Origin: Devosia sp. 66-22
GTDB lineage: Bacteria > Pseudomonadota > Alphaproteobacteria > Rhizobiales > Devosiaceae
NCBI GenBank assembly: GCA_001899065.1
Contig: MKUZ01000013.1
Location: 1 to 64,000 of the forward strand
Direction: 5' to 3'
DNA: 64,000 nt
Notes under the pieces: model-generated
Seen by the model: the letters and a program-made list of their open reading frames with translations, nothing else
The model's database searches: none
What the model was told of the DNA's origin: nothing
Position numbers and translations under genes: made by a program
Part shown: positions 44,947 to 53,705 of the stretch, piece by piece
Layout of the letters: every line of letters begins with the position of its first letter
How positions within the stretch are numbered: the stretch's first letter is position 1

Positions 44947-46404
44947 ATGGCCGACGCCGACCATTTCATCTCGGACACTCGACCGCGCGCCGATCTGGCG
45001 CGCGACGACGTCGTTCATCGCCTGCTGCTGTGCTTCGTTGTCGCCGGCATCGAGGCGGCGGCGGCGTTCGCCATCGTGTTCGGCAGCGCCCTCGTCTACC
45101 ACATGCTGTTCCTGCGCCAGACCATCGGCGAATTCACGCTGTTCTACGGCGCCTTCGGCCTGTGGACAGGCCTGCTCTACGGCACCTTCGCGGCCATCGC
45201 CTGCAGCCAGTTCCTCGAGCGCCGCATGCCCAGCCGGCTCGACCTGCAGCAGGCCTTCTTCTCCTGGACCGCGGCGATCGCGCTGACGCTGCTGACGGCG
45301 TTCCTCCTGGGCAAGGTCGGCGACGTGTCGCGCGTCTCGCTCACCTCGGCCTACGTCATCGGCATCCCCGCCATGTTCGGCGTGCGCACCTTCCTGCGCG
45401 GCTTCCTCGAAGAGCGCATCAGCAATGGCGCGCTGCGTTTCGAGACGATCGCCGTCATCGGCAACCGCAGCGACGTGCTCAACTTCGTGTTCGCCGGCGA
45501 GCTGTGGCGGCAGGGACACCGTGTGGTGAGCACGCTCTACTTCGAGGACGCCCGCGACAAGGCCGGCAAGCTCGACCCCGAGGCGCTGGCCGATTTCGTG
45601 GCCCGCAATGTGCACCGTGGCACCGACCATGTCGTGCTCGTCGGCTCGCTCGCCGAGCTCGATGAGGTCGATGGCGCCATGGCAGCGCTCAAGCGCTATG
45701 CCGTCAACCTGCTCTACGCCCCGGCGGCGCGCAGCCGCACGCTGAAATTCCTCGACGTCGTCGCCATCGGCCCCAACAATGTCATGCGCTTCGTGCGCAC
45801 GCCGATGAGCAAGTCGTCGGTGCTGCTCAAGCGCATCTTCGACATCACGCTGGCCGGGCTCGGCCTGCTGGTGCTCATGCCGTTCCTCGCTCTGGTGGCG
45901 CTCGCCATCGTCATCGAGTCGCGCGGGCCGGTTATCTACAGGCAGGCACGCCGCGGCTTCAACGGCGAGACTTTCCTGATCTGGAAGTTCCGCTCGATGC
46001 GCGTCACCGAGAGCGGCTACAAGATGGTGCAGGCGCAAAAGAACGACCCGCGCATCACCCGTGTCGGCCGCCTCATCCGCGCCACCTCCATCGACGAGCT
46101 GCCGCAGCTCATCAATGTACTGATCGGCCAGATGAGCCTCGTCGGCCCGCGGCCCCACGCGATCTCGCATGACGAGGAGCTGAGCCACCAGCTCGCGATC
46201 TATGCGCACCGCCAACGCATCAAGCCGGGCATCACCGGCTGGGCCCAGGTGCACGGCTTCCGCGGCGAGACCAGCACGCCGGCACAGGTCGAGGGCCGCG
46301 TCGCGCACGACATCTACTACATCGACAACTGGTCGATCTTTCTCGACATCTGGACGCTGGTCCTGACGGTGTTCTCTCCCGCGACGCGCCGCAACGCGCA
46401 CTAG
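44947..46404 (+). CDS. Polyprenyl-phosphate sugar-1-phosphate transferase (priming transferase)
   Basis: A 485-residue PHPT-family protein (WcaJ/ExoY type). It has four N-terminal membrane helices (about 25-145), a central Rossmann-like domain (about 165-270), a membrane-anchoring helix (about 300-325) and the catalytic domain: [74 protein letters not shown]. It places the first sugar phosphate on undecaprenyl phosphate to start repeat-unit synthesis. The 101-base upstream gap carries a candidate CtrA site. Convergent with nadE. Confidence 0.93.
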   Translation: MADADHFISDTRPRADLARDDVVHRLLLCFVVAGIEAAAAFAIVFGSALVYHMLFLRQTIGEFTLFYGAFGLWTGLLYGTFAAIACSQFLERRMPSRLDLQQAFFSWTAAIALTLLTAFLLGKVGDVSRVSLTSAYVIGIPAMFGVRTFLRGFLEERISNGALRFETIAVIGNRSDVLNFVFAGELWRQGHRVVSTLYFEDARDKAGKLDPEALADFVARNVHRGTDHVVLVGSLAELDEVDGAMAALKRYAVNLLYAPAARSRTLKFLDVVAIGPNNVMRFVRTPMSKSSVLLKRIFDITLAGLGLLVLMPFLALVALAIVIESRGPVIYRQARRGFNGETFLIWKFRSMRVTESGYKMVQAQKNDPRITRVGRLIRATSIDELPQLINVLIGQMSLVGPRPHAISHDEELSHQLAIYAHRQRIKPGITGWAQVHGFRGETSTPAQVEGRVAHDIYYIDNWSIFLDIWTLVLTVFSPATRRNAH

Positions 46405-46527
46405 ATGATCCCTCGCATCGTGACCACGCAGCCCACGGCTGTGCACGCACCAGCGCAAGCTGGCGACGGTTCGCCCGCAGCTGCATGGCGAAAGGTGGAA
46501 CCCGGCTTTCGCTAAGGGGGCGTGAGA

Positions 46528-47490
46528 CTAGAGCGTGATCGGCGACAGGTGCAGGTAAGCGGTTGCGACGCGCTTGCGCGCGATGTCGGCCCAGACGGCG
46601 TCGACCTGGTCGACGCTGAGCTTCGCCGCCGACGCGACCTGCTCGCGATCGAGGCCGTTGTTGAGGCCGTACATGCACAGATCCATCCGGTCGTAGGGCA
46701 AGGAGAAATAGAACTCCTCCTGGCTCTGCGCCATCGACCAGGTGTCGGTGGTGGGCGGACGACGGCGAATGTCCTCGGGCACGCCGAGGTGGGCCGCGAG
46801 CTGGTAGACCTGCGACTTGTAGAGATGCGCGATCGGCTTGAGATCGGCCGCGCCATCGCCATTCTTGACGAAGAAGCCCTGGTCGTATTCGAGCAGATTG
46901 GGCGTGCCGATGACGGCGTAGTTCAGCCGGTCGGCGTGGTAGTATTCCATCTGCTTGCGCGTGCGCTGCTTCATGTTGGTGGCGGCAATGATGCCCTGGT
47001 AGACCTCCGCCGACATGCGCAGCTCGCGCTTGTCGCCGGCCGGCGACTGCACGACCAGCGAGGACACGGCATAGCCTTTGCCCGCCAGCGCATTGGCGAT
47101 GACGACCTTGCAGCCCCAGCCGGGGCCGAACTCGGGAACCAACTGGCGGATGAAGCTGTCGCGCCGCTCGTAGCAGCCCATGGCGGCAAGTGCCGGGCCG
47201 ATGTCCTCGACCGCGGAGGCGATGCCGAAAGTCTCGGCGACCCGGCGGCCGAGTGACAGGCTCTCTGGATCGGAATCGTTCTCGGGCATGAACAGCGCAA
47301 AGACGCGCTCCGGCCCGACGGCGCGCGCCGCGAGGGCCGCGCACACACTCGAATCGATGCCGCCCGACAGCCCAAGAACGAGACCGCGGCGACGCAGTTG
47401 CGTACGCAGTTGTGTCCGCATGGCATCGACGATGCGCGCGATCTCGGCCTCGGCGTCGATCACCAGCGTTTGCGGCGAAAAGGCGGTCAT
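46528..47490 (-). CDS. nadE: NAD synthase-like ATP-pyrophosphatase (ammonia-dependent type)
   Basis: A 320-residue N-type ATP pyrophosphatase with the P-loop LSGGIDSS (41-48), GTPNLLEYDQGFFVKNGDGAADLKPI-type core and LYKSQVYQLAAHLGVP. It has no nitrilase (glutaminase) domain. The family amidates nicotinic acid adenine dinucleotide to NAD. It is the last gene of the ligase/ACP/amidotransferase run and overlaps the ligase stop (ATGA), an odd place for housekeeping NAD synthesis. A dedicated role in the polysaccharide decoration pathway is possible. Confidence 0.85.
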   Translation of the reverse strand: MTAFSPQTLVIDAEAEIARIVDAMRTQLRTQLRRRGLVLGLSGGIDSSVCAALAARAVGPERVFALFMPENDSDPESLSLGRRVAETFGIASAVEDIGPALAAMGCYERRDSFIRQLVPEFGPGWGCKVVIANALAGKGYAVSSLVVQSPAGDKRELRMSAEVYQGIIAATNMKQRTRKQMEYYHADRLNYAVIGTPNLLEYDQGFFVKNGDGAADLKPIAHLYKSQVYQLAAHLGVPEDIRRRPPTTDTWSMAQSQEEFYFSLPYDRMDLCMYGLNNGLDREQVASAAKLSVDQVDAVWADIARKRVATAYLHLSPITL

Positions 47491-49025
47491 ATAGCAGGCT
47501 CCAGGCTCTCGGCCGCAAGGCGGCGGCTGACCTTGCCGGTATCGGTTTTGGGCAGGCTGTCACGGAATTCGACGGATTTGGGCACCATGAACTCCTCGAG
47601 CGCGCGCGCGCAGTGGCGGATCACGTCGCGTTCGGTCAGGGCCGGATCGCTGGCCACAACGATCGCGTGGATCGACTGGCCCAGCACCGGATCGGAGCGG
47701 CCGACGACGACGGATTCGACCACGCCCGGACAGGCGCTCAGCACCGCTTCGACTTCCTTGGGCGCGACCTTTTCGCCGCGCGTCTTGATGATGTCGTCGG
47801 TGCGGCCGACAAAGTAGAGGAAACCATCGGCATCGGCGTAGAATAGGTCTCCGGTATAGAGCACCTTCTCCCACGGATTGGGGCCGGGCCGGAGTGCCTT
47901 GGCCGTCGCTTCCGGGTTGGCCCAGTAGCCCTGCATGACATGCGGCCCGCGGATGACGAGTTGCCCCACTTCGCCCGGCGCAACGCGCCTGCCGTCGTCA
48001 TCGACAACAAAGGCTTCGGTATTGGGGATGGCGACGCCGACCGAGCCGGTCTTGTCGTCGAGCCGCGCCGGCGGCAGGTAGGTGCAGCGCTTGCACTCGG
48101 TAAGGCCGTACATCGAAAAGATCGTCGTGCCCGGCAGCAGCTCGCGCAGGCGCGCGATGTGGGCCGGCGGCAGCGCCGCGGCCGTGTTGGAGATGTAGCG
48201 CAAATCGGGGAAGCTGCCCGGCGCGAGATCCTTCATGTTGAGGATCATCGCCGCCATGGTCGGCACCAGCGGGAAGCCGGTGACCTTCTCGTTGCGCAAC
48301 GTGGCAAAGATCGCCTGTGGGAAGGCGAAGGATTTCTCCAGCACCAGCGTCGCGCCGATCTTGACCGACATCAGAAGCTGATAGAGCCCGTAGTCGAACG
48401 CCAGCGGCAGGACGTTGAGGATGATGTCGTCGGGCGTATTCTCGAGATAGGTGGTGATCGACGTCGCGGCCGCCTCGATGTTGCGGTGCGTCATCATCAC
48501 GCCCTTGGGGCGGCCGGTCGAGCCCGACGTGTAGATGAGCATTGCGAGGTCGACGTCGATGCCCGTGTTGAGCGGCAGCGTGACAGGCGTTTCGAGCAGA
48601 GCGCCGAAATCGGCTGCGTCGGGCAGGCCCGGATGCGGATCGGTCAGCACCACGAGCGGGAAGCTGGCACCCAGCCCCGTCGCTTCCGTCACGATGCCGG
48701 CAAGGCGTGGCTGCGAGATGATCGCGCGCGCGTCGCAATTGGCAGCGATGTAGGCAAGCTTGTCGGCCTTGGTCGAAGCATTGATCGGCGAGAACGTCGC
48801 GCCGGCCTTGAGCGTGGCGAAGATCGCGACGGCGGCTTCCCAGCAATTGTCGAGGAACACCAGGACGCGGTCGTCGCGGCCGACGCCGCGGGCCTTGAGC
48901 CCCGCGGCGAGCCGGTCCGACATCGCGTCGAGCTCGGCATAGCTGAGCCGCGTCGTCCCCGCCACGAGGGCCGTCTTGTCGCCGAACCGTGCGGCGCTCG
49001 CCGTCAGAAATGTCTCGACGCGCAT
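47487..49025 (-). CDS. AMP-forming acyl-CoA/acyl-ACP ligase
   Basis: A 512-residue adenylate-forming enzyme: the AMP-binding motif IYTSGSTGRPKGVMM, MYGLTECKRCTYLPP, YTGDLFYADADGFLYFVGR and the catalytic C-terminal lysine in PKTDTGKVSRR. It activates a carboxylic acid (fatty or amino acid) as adenylate and transfers it to CoA or, given the neighbouring gene, to the acyl carrier protein. Similar ligases occur in exosortase-associated polysaccharide loci; none of the exosortase genes are visible here. Confidence 0.88.
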   Translation of the reverse strand: MRVETFLTASAARFGDKTALVAGTTRLSYAELDAMSDRLAAGLKARGVGRDDRVLVFLDNCWEAAVAIFATLKAGATFSPINASTKADKLAYIAANCDARAIISQPRLAGIVTEATGLGASFPLVVLTDPHPGLPDAADFGALLETPVTLPLNTGIDVDLAMLIYTSGSTGRPKGVMMTHRNIEAAATSITTYLENTPDDIILNVLPLAFDYGLYQLLMSVKIGATLVLEKSFAFPQAIFATLRNEKVTGFPLVPTMAAMILNMKDLAPGSFPDLRYISNTAAALPPAHIARLRELLPGTTIFSMYGLTECKRCTYLPPARLDDKTGSVGVAIPNTEAFVVDDDGRRVAPGEVGQLVIRGPHVMQGYWANPEATAKALRPGPNPWEKVLYTGDLFYADADGFLYFVGRTDDIIKTRGEKVAPKEVEAVLSACPGVVESVVVGRSDPVLGQSIHAIVVASDPALTERDVIRHCARALEEFMVPKSVEFRDSLPKTDTGKVSRRLAAESLEPAI

Positions 49026-49040
49026 CGTAACGATCCCGGC

Positions 49041-49301
49041 TCAGGCAGCGGCCTTGCGCTTGCTCTCGATGAACGCCGCCATGGCGCCGATGGAGTCGAG
49101 GTTCTCCGGAACAACTTCGGTGTCCTTGACGGAGATGCCGAAATTGCTCTCGAGGAAGAACACGAGCTCGAGCACGCCGGTGGAGTCCACCAGGTTGTTG
49201 TCGATCAGCGACATGTCGTCCGCGATCGCCTGGCTGGTGTCACCGAACAGGAAGCTGTCGATGATGAAGGCGCGGATGCTGTCCTTGATGGTGTCGGTCA
49301 T
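49041..49301 (-). CDS. Acyl carrier protein
   Basis: An 86-residue acidic four-helix protein with the phosphopantetheine serine S40 in NNLVDSTGVLEL. It is not the canonical AcpP (DSLD is replaced by DSTG). AAGGAG lies before the ATG. It sits between the amidotransferase and the ligase, so it is a dedicated carrier for the activated acyl or aminoacyl group. Confidence 0.88.
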   Translation of the reverse strand: MTDTIKDSIRAFIIDSFLFGDTSQAIADDMSLIDNNLVDSTGVLELVFFLESNFGISVKDTEVVPENLDSIGAMAAFIESKRKAAA

Positions 49302-49329
49302 AGTCTATGCTCCTTGAATCTTTCTGACG

Positions 49330-51279
49330 CTACGCGGCGGCTGTGAGCCGGCTGCCGGCGCTGGACGAAAACGTGCGGTCCCACAATTGGGTGGAGAGGA
49401 TGCCTACATAGGCGGTGTTGTCGCGGAAACCGTCGACGCCCGACGTACCGGCCTTGGCCACGAGCTTTTCGACGGCGAGCGGATTGAACAGGCCCGTGCG
49501 CTCAATGGCCTTGGGCGCAAGCAGCTCGCGCACATAGGGGGGCGCGTCGGCCATCGCAAAGGCCTGGCTGTCGGGAGCGCGATAAGGCAGCTTGGTCCGG
49601 TTGGCGATCCGCTCGGGCAGAAGGTGCGCGGTGGCCTTGCGCAGGATATGCTTCTCGGTGAGCCCCTTGAGCGTCAGCCGCGGCGGAATGCGGCTCGCAA
49701 ACTCGATCAGGCGATGATCGAGGAACGGGAAGCGGCCTTCGATGCCATGCGCCATCGCCATGCGGTCGCCCTGCGACGACAGGATGTAGCCCGGCAGCAG
49801 GAAGCGCGTCTCGAGGTACTGTGCCTGGTGCTGCGGATGCCAGCGACCGAACGCCTCCGGCAACTGCCCGACCAGCGTCTCCGCTGCGTCGTAGCCGCCC
49901 AGCGCCTTGCGCAGGTCGCCCGAAAAGAACAGCTTGGCCGCCGCGGTGGAGCGCATGCGCGGACGATGCGAGGCCAGCGGATCGTCGAGCTCGGCGGACT
50001 TGGCGCCGAAGAACGCCGCAAGATACTCCGCCGACTGGTTCTGCAGATTCGGCAGATAGGGATAGAGCCGTTTGAACAGCAGCGGCCGGAAGCGCGAGCC
50101 GGGCTGGCGCGCGCTGAAGCGACGGATCTTGTCTTCCTTGAAGATGTCGTAGCCGCCGAACACCTCGTCGGCCCCCTCGCCTGTCAGCACGACCTTGATG
50201 CCGTGCTCGCGCACGAGACCGGACAGCAGGAACAGCGGTGCGGGCGCGGTGCGCACCAGCGGCCGCTCGGTATGGGCGATGACGCTGGGGAAGCAGCTTG
50301 CGATATCGTTCGTGTCACAATGGACGTCCGCATGCAGCGTGCCCAGCGTCGACGACATGATCTGCTGGAACGCGCTCTCGTCATGCTCGGCGCTGGCGAA
50401 CGACACCGAGAAGGTCGCGAGCCGCTGCGCCGTGTGACGCGTTGCCAACGCCGTCGTGATCGATGAATCGAGCCCGCCCGACAGATAGGCACCCACCTGC
50501 ACATCGGCGCGCATGCGGATGCGGGTGGCATCGTCGAGCAGCGCCAGCAGCTCTTCGGCAATCTCGTCCTCGGGCCGCGTGTCCCCGGCGTCGCCCTGCT
50601 CGGGATAGTCGAGGCTCCAGTAGCGCTCGATGCGGCGCGTGTTGCCCTCGACCAGCATGAAGTGGCCGGGGGGCAGCTCCAGCACGTCCCGGAAGCCGGT
50701 GCGTGGCGGTATCGGAGCCCAGAGCGTGAAAATCTCGTCGAGGGCGAACGGATCGATCTCGGCGGAGACGCCGGGCACCGTCAGCAGCGCCTTGATCTCG
50801 GAAGCGAAGTAGAGGCCCCCCTGATGCTCGGTGTAGAACAGAGGGCGCACGCCCACCCGGTCGCGCGCCAGCATCAGGCGTTGCCGCGATCTGTCCCACA
50901 GGGCGAAGGCGAAATCGCCGTTCATGTGCTGCACGCAGTCGGGGCCATACTCGGCATAAAGATGCAGGATCACTTCGGTGTCGCTGCCGGTGCGGAAGCT
51001 GTGTCCGCGTTCCTCGAGCCCGGCGCGCAGTTCGACGAAGTTGAACACTTCGCCATTGTAGGCAATCACGTGATGGCCATCGGCCGACGCCATCGGCTGT
51101 TGGCCATCGTGGAGACCCACGATCGACAGACGGCGATGGCCCAGCCCGATACCCGGCTCCGCCCACAGTCCGTCGGCGTCCGGACCGCGGTGCGCGATGG
51201 TCCCGTTCATCCGCGCGAGCAGGTGCTCACCGGCCGGCGGCGAGATATCTGTTCCTGTGTATCCAACGAGTCCGCACAT
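49330..51279 (-). CDS. asnB: Asparagine synthase-type glutamine amidotransferase
   Basis: A 649-residue class II amidotransferase. It has the nucleophile Cys2 (MCGLVGYTG), glutaminase motifs IAHRGPDADG and AYNGEVFNFVELR, and a C-terminal synthetase domain with the ATP loop AYLSGGLDSSITTALA and GEGADEVFGGYD. The start is the ATG at 51279 so that Cys2 is exposed. AsnB homologues in polysaccharide loci amidate uronic acids or other carboxylates rather than aspartate. A 16-bp palindrome lies upstream (51312-51327). Confidence 0.88.
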   Translation of the reverse strand: MCGLVGYTGTDISPPAGEHLLARMNGTIAHRGPDADGLWAEPGIGLGHRRLSIVGLHDGQQPMASADGHHVIAYNGEVFNFVELRAGLEERGHSFRTGSDTEVILHLYAEYGPDCVQHMNGDFAFALWDRSRQRLMLARDRVGVRPLFYTEHQGGLYFASEIKALLTVPGVSAEIDPFALDEIFTLWAPIPPRTGFRDVLELPPGHFMLVEGNTRRIERYWSLDYPEQGDAGDTRPEDEIAEELLALLDDATRIRMRADVQVGAYLSGGLDSSITTALATRHTAQRLATFSVSFASAEHDESAFQQIMSSTLGTLHADVHCDTNDIASCFPSVIAHTERPLVRTAPAPLFLLSGLVREHGIKVVLTGEGADEVFGGYDIFKEDKIRRFSARQPGSRFRPLLFKRLYPYLPNLQNQSAEYLAAFFGAKSAELDDPLASHRPRMRSTAAAKLFFSGDLRKALGGYDAAETLVGQLPEAFGRWHPQHQAQYLETRFLLPGYILSSQGDRMAMAHGIEGRFPFLDHRLIEFASRIPPRLTLKGLTEKHILRKATAHLLPERIANRTKLPYRAPDSQAFAMADAPPYVRELLAPKAIERTGLFNPLAVEKLVAKAGTSGVDGFRDNTAYVGILSTQLWDRTFSSSAGSRLTAAA

Positions 51280-51311
51280 CGGCCACTCCGTCAGCAACGT
51301 GCTGCTGAACT

Positions 51312-51327
51312 GGGTCTATATAGACCC
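51312..51327. promoter_or_regulatory. 16-bp perfect palindrome upstream of the amidotransferase gene
   Basis: GGGTCTATATAGACCC, centred in the 107-base gap before the amidotransferase start (33 bases upstream of the ATG). A perfect AT-centred palindrome in this GC-rich DNA is a likely regulator site and could also cover a TATA-like -10 element. Confidence 0.5.
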
Positions 51328-51386
51328 TCTCGTGTGTCGGAATCAGCACTTGGCGATGCGTGCCGGTGAGGTTTCATCGAACATTC

Positions 51387-52589
51387 TTAACGCGGGAGGG
51401 CCGCGCGCTGCAGGCTGCGGCGCAGTCCACGCAGCACCACCCATTTGTACGGCCGCAGCTTCTGCCAGAACCGGGTAGCAGAAAGGCGTTCTTTAATTGT
51501 GCGTTCGGTCAAAATGAAGCGGCCGCGCAGTGTCGCCAGAATGGTCGCCTGCCGCAGCGGAACAGTGACATCGCAGGCGGCGAGCTTCCACGGTTCGTCG
51601 CCGATCCCCAGGTCGAGACACCAATAGCCCCGCTCGGCGAGATGCTGCAGCAACTGGTGATGCAGCACGCGCCCCGGCGAATACTTGGTCCACTCCCCCG
51701 CCTCGAAGGTGATGAACAGGCCGTAATAGTGCCGGCCCTGCGTGACACCCCACAGCGCTGCGATCACCTCGTCCTTGACCATGAGTGCCGACAGATGCAG
51801 CGCGCCGATGGCGGCGAAGCGCTCGGTACCGAGCGTGAAGAAGTCGCGCTTTTCGGGATGAGCATCGAAGCCGGGGACGTGCGTCTCCTCGAACCGTCGC
51901 TGCTTCTGCTCCAGCAGCGCGGCAAGGATGAGCTGGCGTTCGTCGGCGGTCTCGGCGACGAGCAGCCTGCAGCCGCCCAGCCGGTCCAGCGCACGGAAGC
52001 GGTTGCGGAGGTTCTTTGCGCCTTGAATGTGCTGCTCCACCTCGCTCCAGGGCTGGTCGAGGTTGGCGAGATGGCACGATTCCGGGTTGGCCCGATCGGT
52101 CAGCAGATAGAGCGGATTGACGAGACCGCCGACATGCTCGGGCATCTTGTCGAGCCGGGCGATGTCGAAGGGCGGCAGCCGCGCGGTGATCGCCCGCCAC
52201 AGCGCGGTGGCCGACTGCCGCGTCCAGGTCACGGCCGTGGGAAAGAGCACCGGCGCGTTGTAGTCGGACACGCCCATGTCGGTGAAGCCGAGGACGAGGC
52301 CGCCCTCGAGCGGACTGATCTGCAACGGCAGCATCAGCAGCGGGCGGCCGGCGGCGTCCCGCACTTCGACAAGGCATAGCTTGGACCCATGCGCTTGCCC
52401 ATAGGTCGCCTGCCAGGTCTCGATGAAGGTGACAGTCTGGAAAGCGTGGCAGCGCGCGGGCGTGTCGGCGTCGCCGCCGCGTGGCCAGTCCGCCGAGACG
52501 TCGGCGGGACTGGAGCGGACGTCGACGATGAAGTCGGAGATGCTTGCTCGCCCGGTGTCACGATCGACGCTGTCGAGAACCTTAAGCAA
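51387..52589 (-). CDS. CelD/BcsL-type GNAT acyltransferase
   Basis: A 400-residue protein of the CelD/FemAB-like GNAT group. It has LCLVEVRDAAGRPLLMLPLQ, the central AKNLRNRFRALDRLGG and the C-terminal acyltransferase part with SALMVKDEVIAALWGVTQGRHYYGLFITF-type strand order, KYSPGRVLHHQLLQHLAERG and DLGIGDEPWKL. Such proteins acylate or aminoacylate cell-surface sugars. The start is a TTG (52587-52589) overlapping the upstream stop by 8 bases. Followed by the amidotransferase gene. Confidence 0.8.
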   Translation of the reverse strand: MLKVLDSVDRDTGRASISDFIVDVRSSPADVSADWPRGGDADTPARCHAFQTVTFIETWQATYGQAHGSKLCLVEVRDAAGRPLLMLPLQISPLEGGLVLGFTDMGVSDYNAPVLFPTAVTWTRQSATALWRAITARLPPFDIARLDKMPEHVGGLVNPLYLLTDRANPESCHLANLDQPWSEVEQHIQGAKNLRNRFRALDRLGGCRLLVAETADERQLILAALLEQKQRRFEETHVPGFDAHPEKRDFFTLGTERFAAIGALHLSALMVKDEVIAALWGVTQGRHYYGLFITFEAGEWTKYSPGRVLHHQLLQHLAERGYWCLDLGIGDEPWKLAACDVTVPLRQATILATLRGRFILTERTIKERLSATRFWQKLRPYKWVVLRGLRRSLQRAALPR

Positions 52590-53703
52590 AGGCGTCTCCC
52601 ACCAGCCGCGACCAGCGCTCGCCCACTAAGCCGTTGAAAGCGGCGTCGCCGCGCTTGAGGCGCTCCACGAGCACCGGATCGCGCGCCGCAACGACGCTGG
52701 CGCTGTGCCGGAACATGAGGCAGCGGCGCTCGAGCAGGGCGTCGAAGGTCGCCGGCGTGGTGCGCCCGCGCACCGCAACGGCGCCCTGATCGGCCGCGTC
52801 GCGCAGCAGGCAATCGAGCACGATGCCGGCCCGCTCGGGCGACGCCAGCACGTCGAGCACGCGCGCCGTCGCGCCGGGGCGATGGTAGTAGATGAAGCAT
52901 CCCAGCGTCGCGCCGCCGCGTGCGCGCACCACGCAGATGCGCAACGCGCCGTAGTCGGATTTGTGCTGGAGGTCCGCGAGCACCTGTTGCAGCGCCGAGT
53001 CAGACCAATGCCGCTGAATCGGGAAGCTGTCGGTGAAGCGCCGGATCTGCGCCGCGAAATCGGCCAGCGACACTGGCTCGACGGCAAGGCCACCGGCGAT
53101 CCTGAAGTCGTCGGCCAACGCGGCCCAGCGCAGGCCCCGCTCCGATCCGCCGCGGGTCATGCGCCGGTCGACGAGGCCGGCCACGGGCGCGAGGGCGCGC
53201 AGCGCCCCCACCCGCCGCGCCATCGTCTCGATGGCAAAGCCGCCCGGGCGAATGACGCGCACCCAGTCGAGGCTGTGGCGCGTAAGCACGCCGCCCTGGA
53301 GCTGCCGCCACATGGTGAGCGTCGCGTCCCCGGCGGTCTCGCTCAGCGACACGTCCTGTCCTCCAGCGAGGAACGCCTTGAGCAGCCGCGCGCCAGCAAG
53401 CGGATCCCTCTCATGCCCGTCGACCATGAGCGCCCCGCATACGGCGGCGGTAATGGGCTTGTCGTCGAGCACGAAGGGTTGCGCCGTGACGCCGAGGAAG
53501 CCGGCAACCGTCCCGTCGTCGCGCTGATAGACCAGCGAGGGCAATGACGGATCGGCGAACGGCCCGCTGACGAACAGCTGGTCGAGATAGTCGGCCAACG
53601 CCGCGCTGGCCGGCTCCGCACTCTTGCGCAGCTGGGTCTGGAAGATCTGGGCGATGGCGCCGATGTCGGCGCCCGCGACGGGTCGGACGAGGCTTGCGGT
53701 CAT
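52582..53703 (-). CDS. GNAT-fold acyltransferase, paralogue A
   Basis: A 373-residue protein with two GNAT-like halves (about 1-150 and 200-340). It ends with FNGLVGERWSRLVGDAF, a tail shared with the next upstream gene (IGGLAGESWSRLMTDF). Together with its paralogue and the CelD-type protein it forms a run of three acyltransferase-like genes. The specific acyl donor and acceptor are unknown; surface polysaccharide modification is the likely setting. The ATG is 2 bases after the paralogue's stop. Confidence 0.7.
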   Translation of the reverse strand: MTASLVRPVAGADIGAIAQIFQTQLRKSAEPASAALADYLDQLFVSGPFADPSLPSLVYQRDDGTVAGFLGVTAQPFVLDDKPITAAVCGALMVDGHERDPLAGARLLKAFLAGGQDVSLSETAGDATLTMWRQLQGGVLTRHSLDWVRVIRPGGFAIETMARRVGALRALAPVAGLVDRRMTRGGSERGLRWAALADDFRIAGGLAVEPVSLADFAAQIRRFTDSFPIQRHWSDSALQQVLADLQHKSDYGALRICVVRARGGATLGCFIYYHRPGATARVLDVLASPERAGIVLDCLLRDAADQGAVAVRGRTTPATFDALLERRCLMFRHSASVVAARDPVLVERLKRGDAAFNGLVGERWSRLVGDAFA

Positions 53704-53705
53704 GA

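Noticed and set aside
46405-46527. A gene or terminator in the gap between the priming transferase and nadE
   Set aside because: No open frame with a ribosome-binding site and no clear stem-loop were found in these 123 bases.
47487-51279. An exosortase/PEP-CTERM system
   Set aside because: Ligase, ACP and amidotransferase resemble the accessory set, but no exosortase or PEP-CTERM protein is visible in the window.
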